From Agrobacterium sp. AGB01 (GTDB lineage Bacteria > Pseudomonadota > Alphaproteobacteria > Rhizobiales > Rhizobiaceae): a stretch of DNA of 64,000 nucleotides. Both the position numbers and the translations under genes were made by a program. The notes under the pieces are model-generated. The model was not told the DNA's origin. It worked only from the letters and a program-made list of their open reading frames with translations, and made no database searches. The stretch covers positions 806,001-870,000 of the forward strand of contig NZ_JACVAB010000002.1 of the NCBI RefSeq assembly GCF_014851585.1. The letters are read 5' to 3'. Below are positions 1 to 8,042 of the stretch, in pieces. Numbering within the stretch: position 1 is the first letter of the stretch; the number at the start of each line of letters is the position of its first letter.

Positions 1-2
1 TG

Positions 3-422
3 AATGTGCAGGACGGGCAACGTATCGTGCGGGCACTTGAAATATTCAACGCGACCGGCCAATCGATCGCCCATTTTCAGGGAACCAGCGGCCCCGTCAT
101 CGTCGATCCGGCGCGGGCGCAAAAATTCGTGGTGCTGCCGGAGCGGGCGGTGCTGCATGACCGTATCAACAGGCGGTTTGAACTTATGATGGAGAATGGC
201 GCGGTAGAAGAGGTTCAGGCCATTCTGGCACTTAACCTTGCACCGGATGCAACGGCAATGAAGGCTATCGGTGTATCGCAGATTGCCGAGATGCTGGCCG
301 GACGTTTGACACGCGAAGAGGCGATTGAGCGGGCGTCTGCTGCAACCCGCCAATATGCCAAACGGCAGATGACATGGTTCCGCAACCAGATGGGCGATGA
401 TTGGGAGCGGATCGCGCCCTGA
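3..422 (+). CDS. miaA: tRNA dimethylallyltransferase MiaA, 3' part only
   Basis: This is the C-terminal part of MiaA, which transfers a dimethylallyl group to adenosine 37 of tRNAs that read codons starting with U. The frame is open to the window edge, so the 5' end and P-loop lie outside. The visible part has the family signatures QRIVRALEI near the edge, the AMKAIG stretch, and the C-terminal YAKRQMTWFRNQ motif involved in tRNA binding. Ribosome binding upstream cannot be judged. The stop codon abuts the stop of the convergent HerA-type gene with no gap between them. The assignment is based on family motifs and is firm. Confidence 0.93.
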   Translation, partial: NVQDGQRIVRALEIFNATGQSIAHFQGTSGPVIVDPARAQKFVVLPERAVLHDRINRRFELMMENGAVEEVQAILALNLAPDATAMKAIGVSQIAEMLAGRLTREEAIERASAATRQYAKRQMTWFRNQMGDDWERIAP

Positions 423-2405
423 TCAATCCTTGCGATACAGGCTTCCGAGTGGCTTTTTCAACAAGCTTTCTCTCAGCGAACCAACCTTTGGCAGGCCGGA
501 CGAGGTGCCCGGCTGCTGATTGGTAGTAGCGCTTTTGAAGGCGCTGGTACCGGGCAGCATTTCCGGCCGGTAGGGCTCATAGGACTGGTCGGATTCCGCT
601 GAGCGGATTTCCTTGTTCCAGCTTTCCAGTTCCGCTTCACTGGCCATCTCGTCGTAACTATCCTGCGCCAGTTCCGCGAAATGATCCTGTTCTGACGTAC
701 CATAGGTCGCTTCAAAACTTTGCTGGAAGTTGGAAATGTCGGGACCTGCCTTGGAGCGCATACGGCTGACGATGGTGCTGAGGTCCATGGTGCCCGGAGT
801 TGGGTCTTCAATCCTGCTCGAGGCGATTGCGGCCTTTGGCAGATTGCCCGCTGCAAGGCGGGTAAACTTCATGCGCATCGGTACGGCAATCGCTTCACCA
901 AAGGCAATGGCCTCACCGTTGCCGATGGAAGACAGGAAGCTCATGGTCGATAGCGACGAATTGGGCATGGCCGAGCGGATGATATCCTGGTCCCGCTCAT
1001 TGGAAAGGCGCATGGCAAACAGTGTCGAACACTGCGAAAGAATGGTCTGGTCGAGTTCACCCGGACGCTGGGTAATCACACCAAGCGACACACCATATTT
1101 ACGGCCTTCCTTGGCAATACGGGCAATGGCCTGACGGGTTGGAACGAAGCCAAGCTCCTGATCGGCGGGTACGTAACGGTGTGCTTCTTCACACACCACC
1201 AGCATGTGAATGGCGCCGTTGCTCCACAGGGCAAGTTCGAATGCCATGCGGCACAGCACGGACACTACCGAGTTGACGACTTCTGATGGAATGCCGGCAA
1301 GCTGGAAGGTGGAGATTGGTTTGCCATTGCCGGGAATACGGAAGATGTGGGCAATGGTCTCCATGATCGTGTCGCTGATCGTGCTGTTGGAGAACATGAA
1401 GTGGTAGCGTGGATCATTGATTGCGGAAATGATCCGCATTTTCAATGAACGCAGGAACGGCTTGTCGCTGCGGCCTTCAAGGCGACCGATACGTTCATCG
1501 ATCAAGGCCAGCAGGTCGGCAATACGGTAAGGGACTGGCGTATCAGCGGTGATGGAACTTTTGTCCGACGGGCGGCGCATAGGCGCGCTTTCGGAACCGC
1601 GAAACGCCCGTTTGGCGTCAGGAATAATGTCACGCAGTACATCGAGTTCTTCCGGTATCGGCTTACGGCCGCGGAACAGAACCTCGGCAAATTCCTCAAG
1701 CCGCATTAGCCAGAAGGGCAGGTCGAGCGTGTCGGTGTCGATCACAACAGAATGTTTGGGGAATGCGGCAGCAAATTCATTATGCGGATCGAGAATCAGC
1801 ACACGCAGTTTCGGGTCGGCCTCGATTGCCTTTTGCAGCAGCAGGGAGACTGCGCTCGATTTACCGACACCCGTCGAGCCGACAACCGCAAAGTGCTTCG
1901 ACAACATCGAGGGAATATGAATGGCGGCATCAATGGCCTCGTCCTGCGAGAGACGACCGACGATGCAGGTGCTGTCCTGTCCACTATCATAGATGCGGAT
2001 CAGGTCGGCGGAACGGATACGGTGAACGATGGCGCCCAGATGCGGATATTGCGAAATGCCTGTGGTGAAGATTTCGCTGCCGTCGGGCTGGCGCTGGATT
2101 TCACCGAGAATTTCAGCTTCGACATTGAAGTTGTTGTTTTCGTTTTCCCGCCACTGATGGTGTTGGGTATTCATGGCGTAGGTCAGGGCAATCACGCGGT
2201 TCTGGCCGACCGCAATGGCAATCAGTCGCCCAACGGACCACAGTTCCGTCAGGTCGGTTTTCCCGTCGGCAGCGACGCTCGACAGGGTGGCGCGCGAACC
2301 GGTGCAAGACACGACACGGCCCAGCATACGGTTGGCTGCGCTATGTTCATCGCGTCTGTCTTGCTCTCCGGCCGTTGCCGATTTGCGAAGGTCGTCGTTG
2401 AACAT
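423..2405 (-). CDS. HerA-type ATPase (DUF87/helicase HerA domain)
   Basis: 660-residue P-loop ATPase of the HerA/FtsK class. A beta-barrel-like N-terminal (HAS-barrel) region of about 150 residues comes first, then a Walker A motif GSTGVGKS at residues 176-183, a LILDPHNEF segment, a Walker B-like LVVCEEAHRY motif, and an arginine-finger region around GVITQRPGELDQTILSQC. Family members are hexameric DNA pumps or helicases; some act with NurA nuclease in end resection or with partners in phage defence. No NurA or other defence partner is adjacent, so the role here is unknown. The C-terminal 120 residues are acidic and low in recognisable motifs. It is transcribed away from the ilv operon. Confidence 0.85.
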   Translation of the reverse strand: MFNDDLRKSATAGEQDRRDEHSAANRMLGRVVSCTGSRATLSSVAADGKTDLTELWSVGRLIAIAVGQNRVIALTYAMNTQHHQWRENENNNFNVEAEILGEIQRQPDGSEIFTTGISQYPHLGAIVHRIRSADLIRIYDSGQDSTCIVGRLSQDEAIDAAIHIPSMLSKHFAVVGSTGVGKSSAVSLLLQKAIEADPKLRVLILDPHNEFAAAFPKHSVVIDTDTLDLPFWLMRLEEFAEVLFRGRKPIPEELDVLRDIIPDAKRAFRGSESAPMRRPSDKSSITADTPVPYRIADLLALIDERIGRLEGRSDKPFLRSLKMRIISAINDPRYHFMFSNSTISDTIMETIAHIFRIPGNGKPISTFQLAGIPSEVVNSVVSVLCRMAFELALWSNGAIHMLVVCEEAHRYVPADQELGFVPTRQAIARIAKEGRKYGVSLGVITQRPGELDQTILSQCSTLFAMRLSNERDQDIIRSAMPNSSLSTMSFLSSIGNGEAIAFGEAIAVPMRMKFTRLAAGNLPKAAIASSRIEDPTPGTMDLSTIVSRMRSKAGPDISNFQQSFEATYGTSEQDHFAELAQDSYDEMASEAELESWNKEIRSAESDQSYEPYRPEMLPGTSAFKSATTNQQPGTSSGLPKVGSLRESLLKKPLGSLYRKD

Positions 2406-2557
2406 GTTTTTCCCTGAACTTGTCTTGCTATTTTTTGTTGGGAAAAAGCTACCGGTTCGACTTTAATAACTCGTAAGGATTTTGCGAAACTTTCTTACGG
2501 AAAATGCCGTTTTCTGGAACGAAATGAAATAGAAGCTGATTTTTTTAGCAACATACG

Positions 2558-2586
2558 TTGACGGATAATGCTTTTCTGGCTAACAC
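2558..2586 (+). promoter_or_regulatory. Candidate sigma-70 promoter of the ilv leader
   Basis: TTGACG at 2558-2563 and TAACAC at 2581-2586 are separated by 17 bases. The predicted start of transcription is about 2592-2595, which coincides with the ATG of the leader peptide. The -35 box is a good match and the -10 box a moderate one. The position relative to the leader supports the call, but no transcript data are available. Confidence 0.5.
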
Positions 2587-2594
2587 TCCGACCC

Positions 2595-2651
2595 ATGAAA
2601 AATCTTAACGTACTTATCGTGGTGGGACGGCGCATGGGCAGGATGGTGTAA
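2595..2651 (+). CDS. ilv leader peptide (18 aa)
   Basis: Short ORF encoding MKNLNVLIVVGRRMGRMV. Six of the residues at positions 4-10 are Leu, Val, Leu, Ile, Val and Val, exactly the products of the pathway encoded downstream. This is the signature of a ribosome-mediated attenuator leader for branched-chain amino acid genes. The stop codon lies in the loop of hairpin 2641-2657, and a terminator follows at 2683-2706, before ilvI. No Shine-Dalgarno sequence is visible, and the candidate promoter places the transcript start at or next to the ATG, so it may be translated leaderless. The peptide itself probably has no enzymatic role. Confidence 0.85.
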   Translation: MKNLNVLIVVGRRMGRMV

Positions 2652-2676
2652 CCATCCGGCGAAAGCTCCCATGCGC
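2630..2676 (+). promoter_or_regulatory. ilvIH attenuator RNA: protector stem
   Basis: GCGCATGGG (2630-2638) is perfectly complementary to CCCATGCGC (2668-2676). Inside lies a second hairpin, GGATGG/CCATCC (2641-2646 with 2652-2657), whose loop holds the leader stop codon. A competing pairing of GCTCC (2665-2669) with GGGGC (2694-2698) would destroy the terminator and can serve as antiterminator when a ribosome stalls on the Leu/Val/Ile codons. The stems are seen directly; the switching mechanism is inference from known amino-acid attenuators. Confidence 0.75.
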
Positions 2677-2682
2677 TAAAAC

Positions 2683-2706
2683 AGGCTCCTCAAGGGGCCT
2701 TTTTTT
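2683..2706 (+). terminator. Attenuator terminator upstream of ilvI
   Basis: Stem AGGCTCC/GGGGCCT (7 pairs, one G-U) with loop TCAA, followed directly by a run of seven T. It stands 65 bases before the ilvI start and after the leader peptide, so it is a regulated terminator, not an end-of-gene one. Confidence 0.85.
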
Positions 2707-2770
2707 ATGTCTCGAAACGGGCCAACTGGTCCAACGATATTCCAAAGCCAGAAGCGGGATGGAAAAGGCA

Positions 2771-4564
2771 ATGACGGATAAGGAAACCACAGACAACAGC
2801 AACCGTATGACAGGAGCGGAAATTGTTCTCCAGGCGTTGAAGGACAACGGCGTGGAACACATTTTCGGTTATCCTGGCGGTGCTGTGCTTCCAATCTATG
2901 ACGAGATTTTCCAGCAGGACGACATTCAGCACATTCTCGTCCGTCATGAGCAGGGCGCAGGCCACGCGGCAGAGGGTTACGCCCGCTCCACTGGCAAGGT
3001 TGGCGTCATGCTTGTTACCTCCGGTCCAGGTGCCACCAACGCAGTCACACCGTTGCAGGACGCGTTGATGGACAGCATTCCGCTGGTTTGCATTTCCGGC
3101 CAGGTCCCTACATCTCTCATCGGTTCTGACGCGTTTCAGGAGTGTGACACCGTCGGTATTACGCGCCCTTGCACCAAGCACAACTGGCTGGTCAAGGATG
3201 TAAACGAGCTGGCTGGCATCATCCACGAAGCGTTCCGCATCGCACAGTCCGGCCGTCCGGGTCCTGTTGTTGTCGACGTCCCCAAGGATATCCAGTTTGC
3301 CACCGGCACATATACGCCGCCGTCGGCAGCCGTTTCCAAGAACAATTACAAGCCGAAGCTTCAGGGCGACGTTCATGCGGCCCAGGCTGCGGTTGAATTG
3401 ATGGCGCAGGCCAAGCGTCCGGTTTTCTACACCGGCGGCGGCGTTATCAACTCCGGTCCGGAAGCAACCCGTTTGCTGCGCGAACTGGTTGAACTGACTG
3501 GTTTCCCAATCACGTCGACACTGATGGGTCTGGGTGCCTATCCGGCCTCTGGCGACAAGTGGCTGGGCATGCTGGGCATGCACGGTTCCTACGAAGCCAA
3601 CATGGCCATGCATGATTGCGACGTCATGATCTGCGTCGGCGCACGTTTCGATGACCGTATTACCGGCCGTCTCAACGCGTTTTCGCCAAATTCCAAGAAG
3701 ATCCACATCGATATCGATCCGTCGTCGATCAACAAGAACGTGCGCGTTGATTTGCCGATCATTGGCGATGTTGCCCATGTTCTGGAAGACATGGTTCGCC
3801 TGTGGCGCGCCATGGCAAAGAAGCCGGAAAAGGCACAGACACAAGAGTGGAACGAGCAGGTTGATCGCTGGCGTGCCCGCAATTCCTTTGCCTATAAGAA
3901 CTCCAAAGACGTCATCATGCCGCAATACGCGCTTCAGCGCCTGTATGAGGCATCCAAGGGTCGTGACACCTTCATCACCACTGAAGTCGGCCAGCACCAG
4001 ATGTGGGCGGCCCAGTTCTTCGGTTTTGAAAAGCCAAACCATTGGATGACGTCAGGCGGCCTCGGCACTATGGGTTACGGCCTGCCTGCCGCTATTGGTG
4101 TTCAGGTTGCGCATCCGGAAGCTCTGGTTATCGATATTGCCGGTGATGCCTCAATCCAGATGTGCATTCAGGAAATGTCCTGCGCCATCCAGTATAACCT
4201 GCCGGTCAAGATCTTCATTCTGAACAACCAGTATATGGGCATGGTCCGCCAGTGGCAGCAGCTGCTGCACGGCAACCGTCTGTCCAACTCCTACACCGAA
4301 GCAATGCCTGACTTCGTCAAGCTGGCGGAAGCCTACGGTGCCGTTGGCATGTATTGCGACGATCCGAAGGAACTGGACGACAAGATCGCCGAGATGATTG
4401 CGGTCAACAAGCCGGTTATCTTCGATTGCCGCGTTGCCAACCTTGCCAACTGCTTCCCGATGATTCCGTCGGGCAAGGCCCACAATGAAATGCTTCTGCC
4501 GGACGAAGCGACCGACGAAGCCGTTGCCAACGCTATCGATGCCAAGGGCCGTCAGCTCGTTTAA
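2771..4564 (+). CDS. ilvI: Acetolactate synthase large subunit
   Basis: Thiamine-diphosphate enzyme that condenses two pyruvates to acetolactate, or pyruvate with 2-oxobutyrate, the first common step to valine, leucine and isoleucine. 597 residues, the normal length. The N-terminal domain carries the catalytic glutamate in RHEQGAGHAAEGYAR; the central FAD/DHS domain follows; the C-terminal domain has the diphosphate-binding GDASIQMCIQEM...LNNQYMGMVRQW motif. An in-frame ATG at 2759 lacks a spaced ribosome site; the ATG at 2771 has the purine-rich GGAAAAGG just before it and gives the typical N-terminus MTDKETTDN. It is cotranscribed with ilvH 20 bases downstream and controlled by the attenuator upstream. 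It could equally be called ilvB. Confidence 0.96.
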   Translation: MTDKETTDNSNRMTGAEIVLQALKDNGVEHIFGYPGGAVLPIYDEIFQQDDIQHILVRHEQGAGHAAEGYARSTGKVGVMLVTSGPGATNAVTPLQDALMDSIPLVCISGQVPTSLIGSDAFQECDTVGITRPCTKHNWLVKDVNELAGIIHEAFRIAQSGRPGPVVVDVPKDIQFATGTYTPPSAAVSKNNYKPKLQGDVHAAQAAVELMAQAKRPVFYTGGGVINSGPEATRLLRELVELTGFPITSTLMGLGAYPASGDKWLGMLGMHGSYEANMAMHDCDVMICVGARFDDRITGRLNAFSPNSKKIHIDIDPSSINKNVRVDLPIIGDVAHVLEDMVRLWRAMAKKPEKAQTQEWNEQVDRWRARNSFAYKNSKDVIMPQYALQRLYEASKGRDTFITTEVGQHQMWAAQFFGFEKPNHWMTSGGLGTMGYGLPAAIGVQVAHPEALVIDIAGDASIQMCIQEMSCAIQYNLPVKIFILNNQYMGMVRQWQQLLHGNRLSNSYTEAMPDFVKLAEAYGAVGMYCDDPKELDDKIAEMIAVNKPVIFDCRVANLANCFPMIPSGKAHNEMLLPDEATDEAVANAIDAKGRQLV

Positions 4565-4584
4565 GGATCGGGAGGAACATAGAT

Positions 4585-5157
4585 ATGAACGCACACCTAC
4601 AACCCACCGGCTCCGCATACTTCATTTCGAAGGAAACCGCTGCCATTGAAAACCACACGCTTTCGGTTCTCGTCAGCAACGAGCCGGGTGTTCTGGCCCG
4701 CGTGATCGGCCTTTTCTCCGGTCGTGGCTACAACATCGAAAGCCTGACGGTTTCCGAAACCGAACATGAGGCGCATCTGTCGCGCATCACCATCGTCACG
4801 CGCGGCACACCGCTGGTTCTCGAGCAGATCAAGGCGCAGCTTGAACGTATCGTTCCGGTCTACCGTGTTGTTGACCTGACGGTGCGTGCCCGTGAACTGG
4901 GGCAGGAGCGTCCGATTGAACGTGAAGTGGCGCTTCTCAAGGTTGTCGGCGGCGGTGAAGACCGTGCCGAAGCCCTGCGTCTGGCCGATGCCTTCCACGC
5001 CAAGGTGGTTGATGCAACGGTTGAGCACTTCATTTTCGAGATCACCGGCAAGTCCTCGAAGATCGACCAGTTCGTCGCCATCATCAAGCCACTCGGCCTG
5101 ATCGAAGTGTGCCGTACCGGTATCGCTGCCATGAACCGTGGTTCGCAGGGCATGTAA
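4585..5157 (+). CDS. ilvH: Acetolactate synthase small (regulatory) subunit
   Basis: 190-residue regulatory subunit that activates the catalytic subunit and confers valine feedback inhibition. An N-terminal ACT domain starts near residue 23 (HTLSVLVSNEPGVLARVIGLFSGRGYNI is its classic opening, quoted here in part as LVSNEPGVLARV), followed by a second ACT-like C-terminal domain. A strong ribosome site GGGAGG precedes the ATG. The 20-base spacing from ilvI and the terminator directly downstream define a two-gene operon. Confidence 0.95.
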   Translation: MNAHLQPTGSAYFISKETAAIENHTLSVLVSNEPGVLARVIGLFSGRGYNIESLTVSETEHEAHLSRITIVTRGTPLVLEQIKAQLERIVPVYRVVDLTVRARELGQERPIEREVALLKVVGGGEDRAEALRLADAFHAKVVDATVEHFIFEITGKSSKIDQFVAIIKPLGLIEVCRTGIAAMNRGSQGM

Positions 5158-5182
5158 TCCTGCCGGAACAAAATGACCTCAA

Positions 5183-5218
5183 GGCCGTTCGCAACACATC
5201 GTTGCGGGCGGCTTTTTT
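5183..5218 (+). terminator. Terminator after ilvH
   Basis: GCCGTTCGCAAC pairs with GTTGCGGGCGGC over 12 positions with a five-base loop, followed by six T. It closes the ilvIH operon. Confidence 0.88.
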
Positions 5219-5282
5219 GTTTGAAAGAATGCCTTGGACACGTGGTGCGTGATACTCAGATCAAGGGGCGTAGTTTTCATTC

Positions 5283-6296
5283 ATGATAAAACCGGAAGCC
5301 CTGCTTTATCCCACGCCGGATGGTCTCTATTGCCCGCAAGGGGATTTCCATATCGACCCAGTGCGTCCGGTGCGTAGGGCGCTGATAACCCACGGCCATT
5401 CGGACCATGCCCGCGCAGGTCATCAGCATGTTCTCGCGACCCGCCAGACGCTCGATATCATGCGCATTCGCTACGGCGAGGATTTCTGCGGAAGCGAGCA
5501 GGCGATTGCGCACGGTGAAACCGTCGATATCAACGGCGTCGCCATCCGTTATTATCCGGCAGGCCATGTGCTGGGGTCGGCGCAGATCGCGGTGGAAAAA
5601 TCTGGAACACGCATCGTGGCATCCGGTGACTACAAGCGCAGCCCGGATCCAACCTGCGAAGATTTCGTGCCTGTTACCTGTGATGTGTTCATTACCGAGG
5701 CAACCTTTGGTCTACCGGTTTTTCACCATCCGAACCCGAGAGATGAAATGGCGAAACTGCTGCAGTCGCTGAAGCAGTTTCCAGAGCGCACTCACATCAT
5801 CGGCGCCTATGCGCTGGGCAAGGCGCAGCGCGTCATCATGCTGCTGCGCAATGCCGGATATGATGCGCCGATCTATATCCACGGTGCGCTTGCCAGGCTG
5901 TGCGACTATTATCTGTCGCAGGGCATCCCGCTTGGGGATTTGCGACCAGCAACCGTGGAAAAACAGGACGCAGGCATATTCAAGGGCGCTGTTGTCATCG
6001 GGCCGCCCTCGGCCTTTGCCGATCGCTGGGCGCGGCGTTTTTCTGATCCGGTGCCGGCCTTTGCATCCGGCTGGATGATGGTGCGCCAGCGGGCGCGGCA
6101 ACGGGGCGTGGAACTGCCGCTGGTGATTTCCGACCATTGCGACTGGCCTGAACTGACGCAGACGATCCGTGATACCGGCGCCGGTAATATCTGGGTGACG
6201 CATGGTCGTGAGGAGGCACTGGTGCGCTGGTGTGAGCTGCACGGCATTGCCGCCAAACCGCTGAATCTTGTCGGTTACGAAGACGAGGGGGATTGA
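5283..6296 (+). CDS. Ligase-associated DNA exonuclease (MBL fold)
   Basis: 337-residue metallo-beta-lactamase-fold nuclease of the family always found beside a bacterial ATP-dependent DNA ligase (TIGR04122 type). The zinc motif THGHSDHARAGH appears near residue 38; later metal ligands appear as YPAGHVLGSAQI, SGDYKR and a C-terminal ISDHCDWPEL. Related proteins are SNM1/CPSF-like exonucleases that process DNA ends before ligation. It lies 7 bases upstream of the ligase gene, so the two are cotranscribed. The helicase and phosphoesterase often found in this cluster are not in the neighbouring sequence. Confidence 0.9.
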   Translation: MIKPEALLYPTPDGLYCPQGDFHIDPVRPVRRALITHGHSDHARAGHQHVLATRQTLDIMRIRYGEDFCGSEQAIAHGETVDINGVAIRYYPAGHVLGSAQIAVEKSGTRIVASGDYKRSPDPTCEDFVPVTCDVFITEATFGLPVFHHPNPRDEMAKLLQSLKQFPERTHIIGAYALGKAQRVIMLLRNAGYDAPIYIHGALARLCDYYLSQGIPLGDLRPATVEKQDAGIFKGAVVIGPPSAFADRWARRFSDPVPAFASGWMMVRQRARQRGVELPLVISDHCDWPELTQTIRDTGAGNIWVTHGREEALVRWCELHGIAAKPLNLVGYEDEGD

Positions 6297-6303
6297 GAGA
6301 CAT

Positions 6304-7938
6304 ATGTATGCTTTCGCCCAACTTCTTGATCGTCTGGTTCTGACACCATCCCGCAATGCCAAGCTAACATTGCTGACCGATTATTTTCGCGCCACACCTG
6401 ACCCTGACCGGGGTATTGCGTTGGCTGCCTTGGCAGGCACGCTTGACCTCAAGGGTGTCAAACCGGCCATGATCCGCGAGCTTGTACTTGAGCGCATGGA
6501 TGAGGTACTTTTTCGCTACTCCTATGACTATGTTGGTGACCTTGCCGAGACCGTTGCGCTGGTCTGGGATCAGGGTGAGATAAAACCGGAAAAGTCGGGT
6601 CAAGACCTGTCGTTGGGCGAAGTCGTGCAGCAAATGCAGACGCTTGGCAAAAGGGAAATCCGCAATGCGGTACGTGGCTTGCTGGACAGGCTGGATACAT
6701 CAGGCCGGTTCGCCTTCCTCAAGCTTGTCACCGGTGGTTTGCGTATCGGGGTGTCTGCCCGTCTGGCAAAACAGGCGCTGGCGGAACTCGGCTCGAAAGA
6801 CATCATCGAGATCGAGACGCTGTGGCACGGTTTGAAGCCGCCCTATGAACCGCTGTTTGCGTGGCTTGAGGGTAAAAGTGACCGGCCAGTTCTGGCAACG
6901 CCTGCGATTTTCCATTCCGTCATGTTGTCCACGCCGGTCGGCGACAATGATCTCGATGCGCTTGATCCGGTGGATTACGCCGCCGAATGGAAGTGGGATG
7001 GCATTCGTGTGCAGTTGTCGCGCGCGTCCGGCACATGCCGCCTTTATTCGCGTTCCGGAGATGATATCTCAAATGCATTCCCTGACATTGTCGACGCGGC
7101 GGATTTTACCGGTGTAATAGATGGCGAGTTGCTGGTGGGAGGCACATTCACCTCGAACCGGCCAACTGCCAGCTTTTCCGATCTGCAACAGCGGCTAAAC
7201 CGCAAGACGGTCTCCGGTCGCATGTTGCAGGATTATCCAGCCTTCATTCGCGCTTACGATCTTTTGTTTGAGGATGATGTCGATATTCGCGGCCAGAGCT
7301 TTGTCGAGCGACGTCAGAAGCTGGAAAGCCTGATTGCTGGGGCAAAGCCGGACCGGTTCGACCTGTCGCCACTTGTACCATTTACCTCATGGGCTGAACT
7401 GGAGCGGCTGCGCGCCGATCCACCGGATGCGGTGATCGAAGGCATCATGCTCAAGCGGCTGGATAGCACCTATCAGGCCGGGCGGGCAAAGGGACCGTGG
7501 TTCAAGTGGAAACGTGACCCTTATAATGTCGATGCGGTGTTGATGTATGCGCAGCGCGGCCACGGCAAACGCTCCAGCTATTATTCCGATTTTACTTTCG
7601 GTGTCTGGATGTCCGGCGAGGATGGCGATCAGCTGGTTCCTGTCGGCAAGGCCTATTTCGGTTTTACCGATGCCGAGCTGGATGTGTTGGACAAGTTTGT
7701 ACGCGACAATACGGTGGAGCGGTTTGGACCGGTGCGCTCCATTCGCGCCGAACCGGATTTCGGATTTGTCGTCGAAGTGGCTTTTGAGGGCATCAACCGG
7801 TCCGGACGTCACAAGTCAGGGGTCGCCATGCGCTTTCCACGTATCTCGCGTTTGCGAACCGACAAACTGCCACGGGAGGCTGACAGGCTGGAAACGCTGG
7901 TCGCCATGATTGACGGCGGAGCCAACTTGCCAATCTGA
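6304..7938 (+). CDS. ATP-dependent DNA ligase (bacterial, repair type)
   Basis: 544-residue ligase that seals nicks with ATP, separate from the essential NAD-dependent LigA. The alpha-helical DNA-binding domain fills the first 200 residues, then the adenylation motif EWKWDGIRVQL with the nucleotide-accepting lysine at residue 230, then IDGELLV, EGIMLKR, WFKWKRD and an OB-fold end. This matches the TIGR04120-type ligase partnered with an MBL exonuclease. The frame extends upstream to a TTG at 6268, but the ATG at 6304 has the GAGGGGGA ribosome site and avoids overlap. It is probably used in DNA damage repair. Confidence 0.9.
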   Translation: MYAFAQLLDRLVLTPSRNAKLTLLTDYFRATPDPDRGIALAALAGTLDLKGVKPAMIRELVLERMDEVLFRYSYDYVGDLAETVALVWDQGEIKPEKSGQDLSLGEVVQQMQTLGKREIRNAVRGLLDRLDTSGRFAFLKLVTGGLRIGVSARLAKQALAELGSKDIIEIETLWHGLKPPYEPLFAWLEGKSDRPVLATPAIFHSVMLSTPVGDNDLDALDPVDYAAEWKWDGIRVQLSRASGTCRLYSRSGDDISNAFPDIVDAADFTGVIDGELLVGGTFTSNRPTASFSDLQQRLNRKTVSGRMLQDYPAFIRAYDLLFEDDVDIRGQSFVERRQKLESLIAGAKPDRFDLSPLVPFTSWAELERLRADPPDAVIEGIMLKRLDSTYQAGRAKGPWFKWKRDPYNVDAVLMYAQRGHGKRSSYYSDFTFGVWMSGEDGDQLVPVGKAYFGFTDAELDVLDKFVRDNTVERFGPVRSIRAEPDFGFVVEVAFEGINRSGRHKSGVAMRFPRISRLRTDKLPREADRLETLVAMIDGGANLPI

Positions 7939-7986
7939 TTCATGTTTGTGGCATTTTGATTCAGGAAACAGGCTCAACATACTGAA

Positions 7987-8020
7987 AAGCCTCCCGCAAT
8001 GTCTGTTGCGGGAGGCTTTG
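7987..8020. terminator. Bidirectional terminator between ligase and chemoreceptor genes
   Basis: AAGCCTCCCGCAA and TTGCGGGAGGCTT form a perfect 13-pair stem with a six-base loop. The flanking A and T runs allow termination from both sides of these two convergent genes. Confidence 0.88.
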
Positions 8021-8042
8021 TTATTTGTGTCAGATGACTGAA

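Noticed and set aside
423-2405. HerA gene as part of a known defence pair
   Set aside because: Defence systems with HerA need a NurA, SIR2 or DUF4297-type partner; neighbours are miaA and the ilv operon.
2705-4042. 445-codon leftward ORF opposite ilvI
   Set aside because: It runs antisense to the well-conserved ilvI frame, has no ribosome site or recognisable domain, and results from the codon bias of ilvI.
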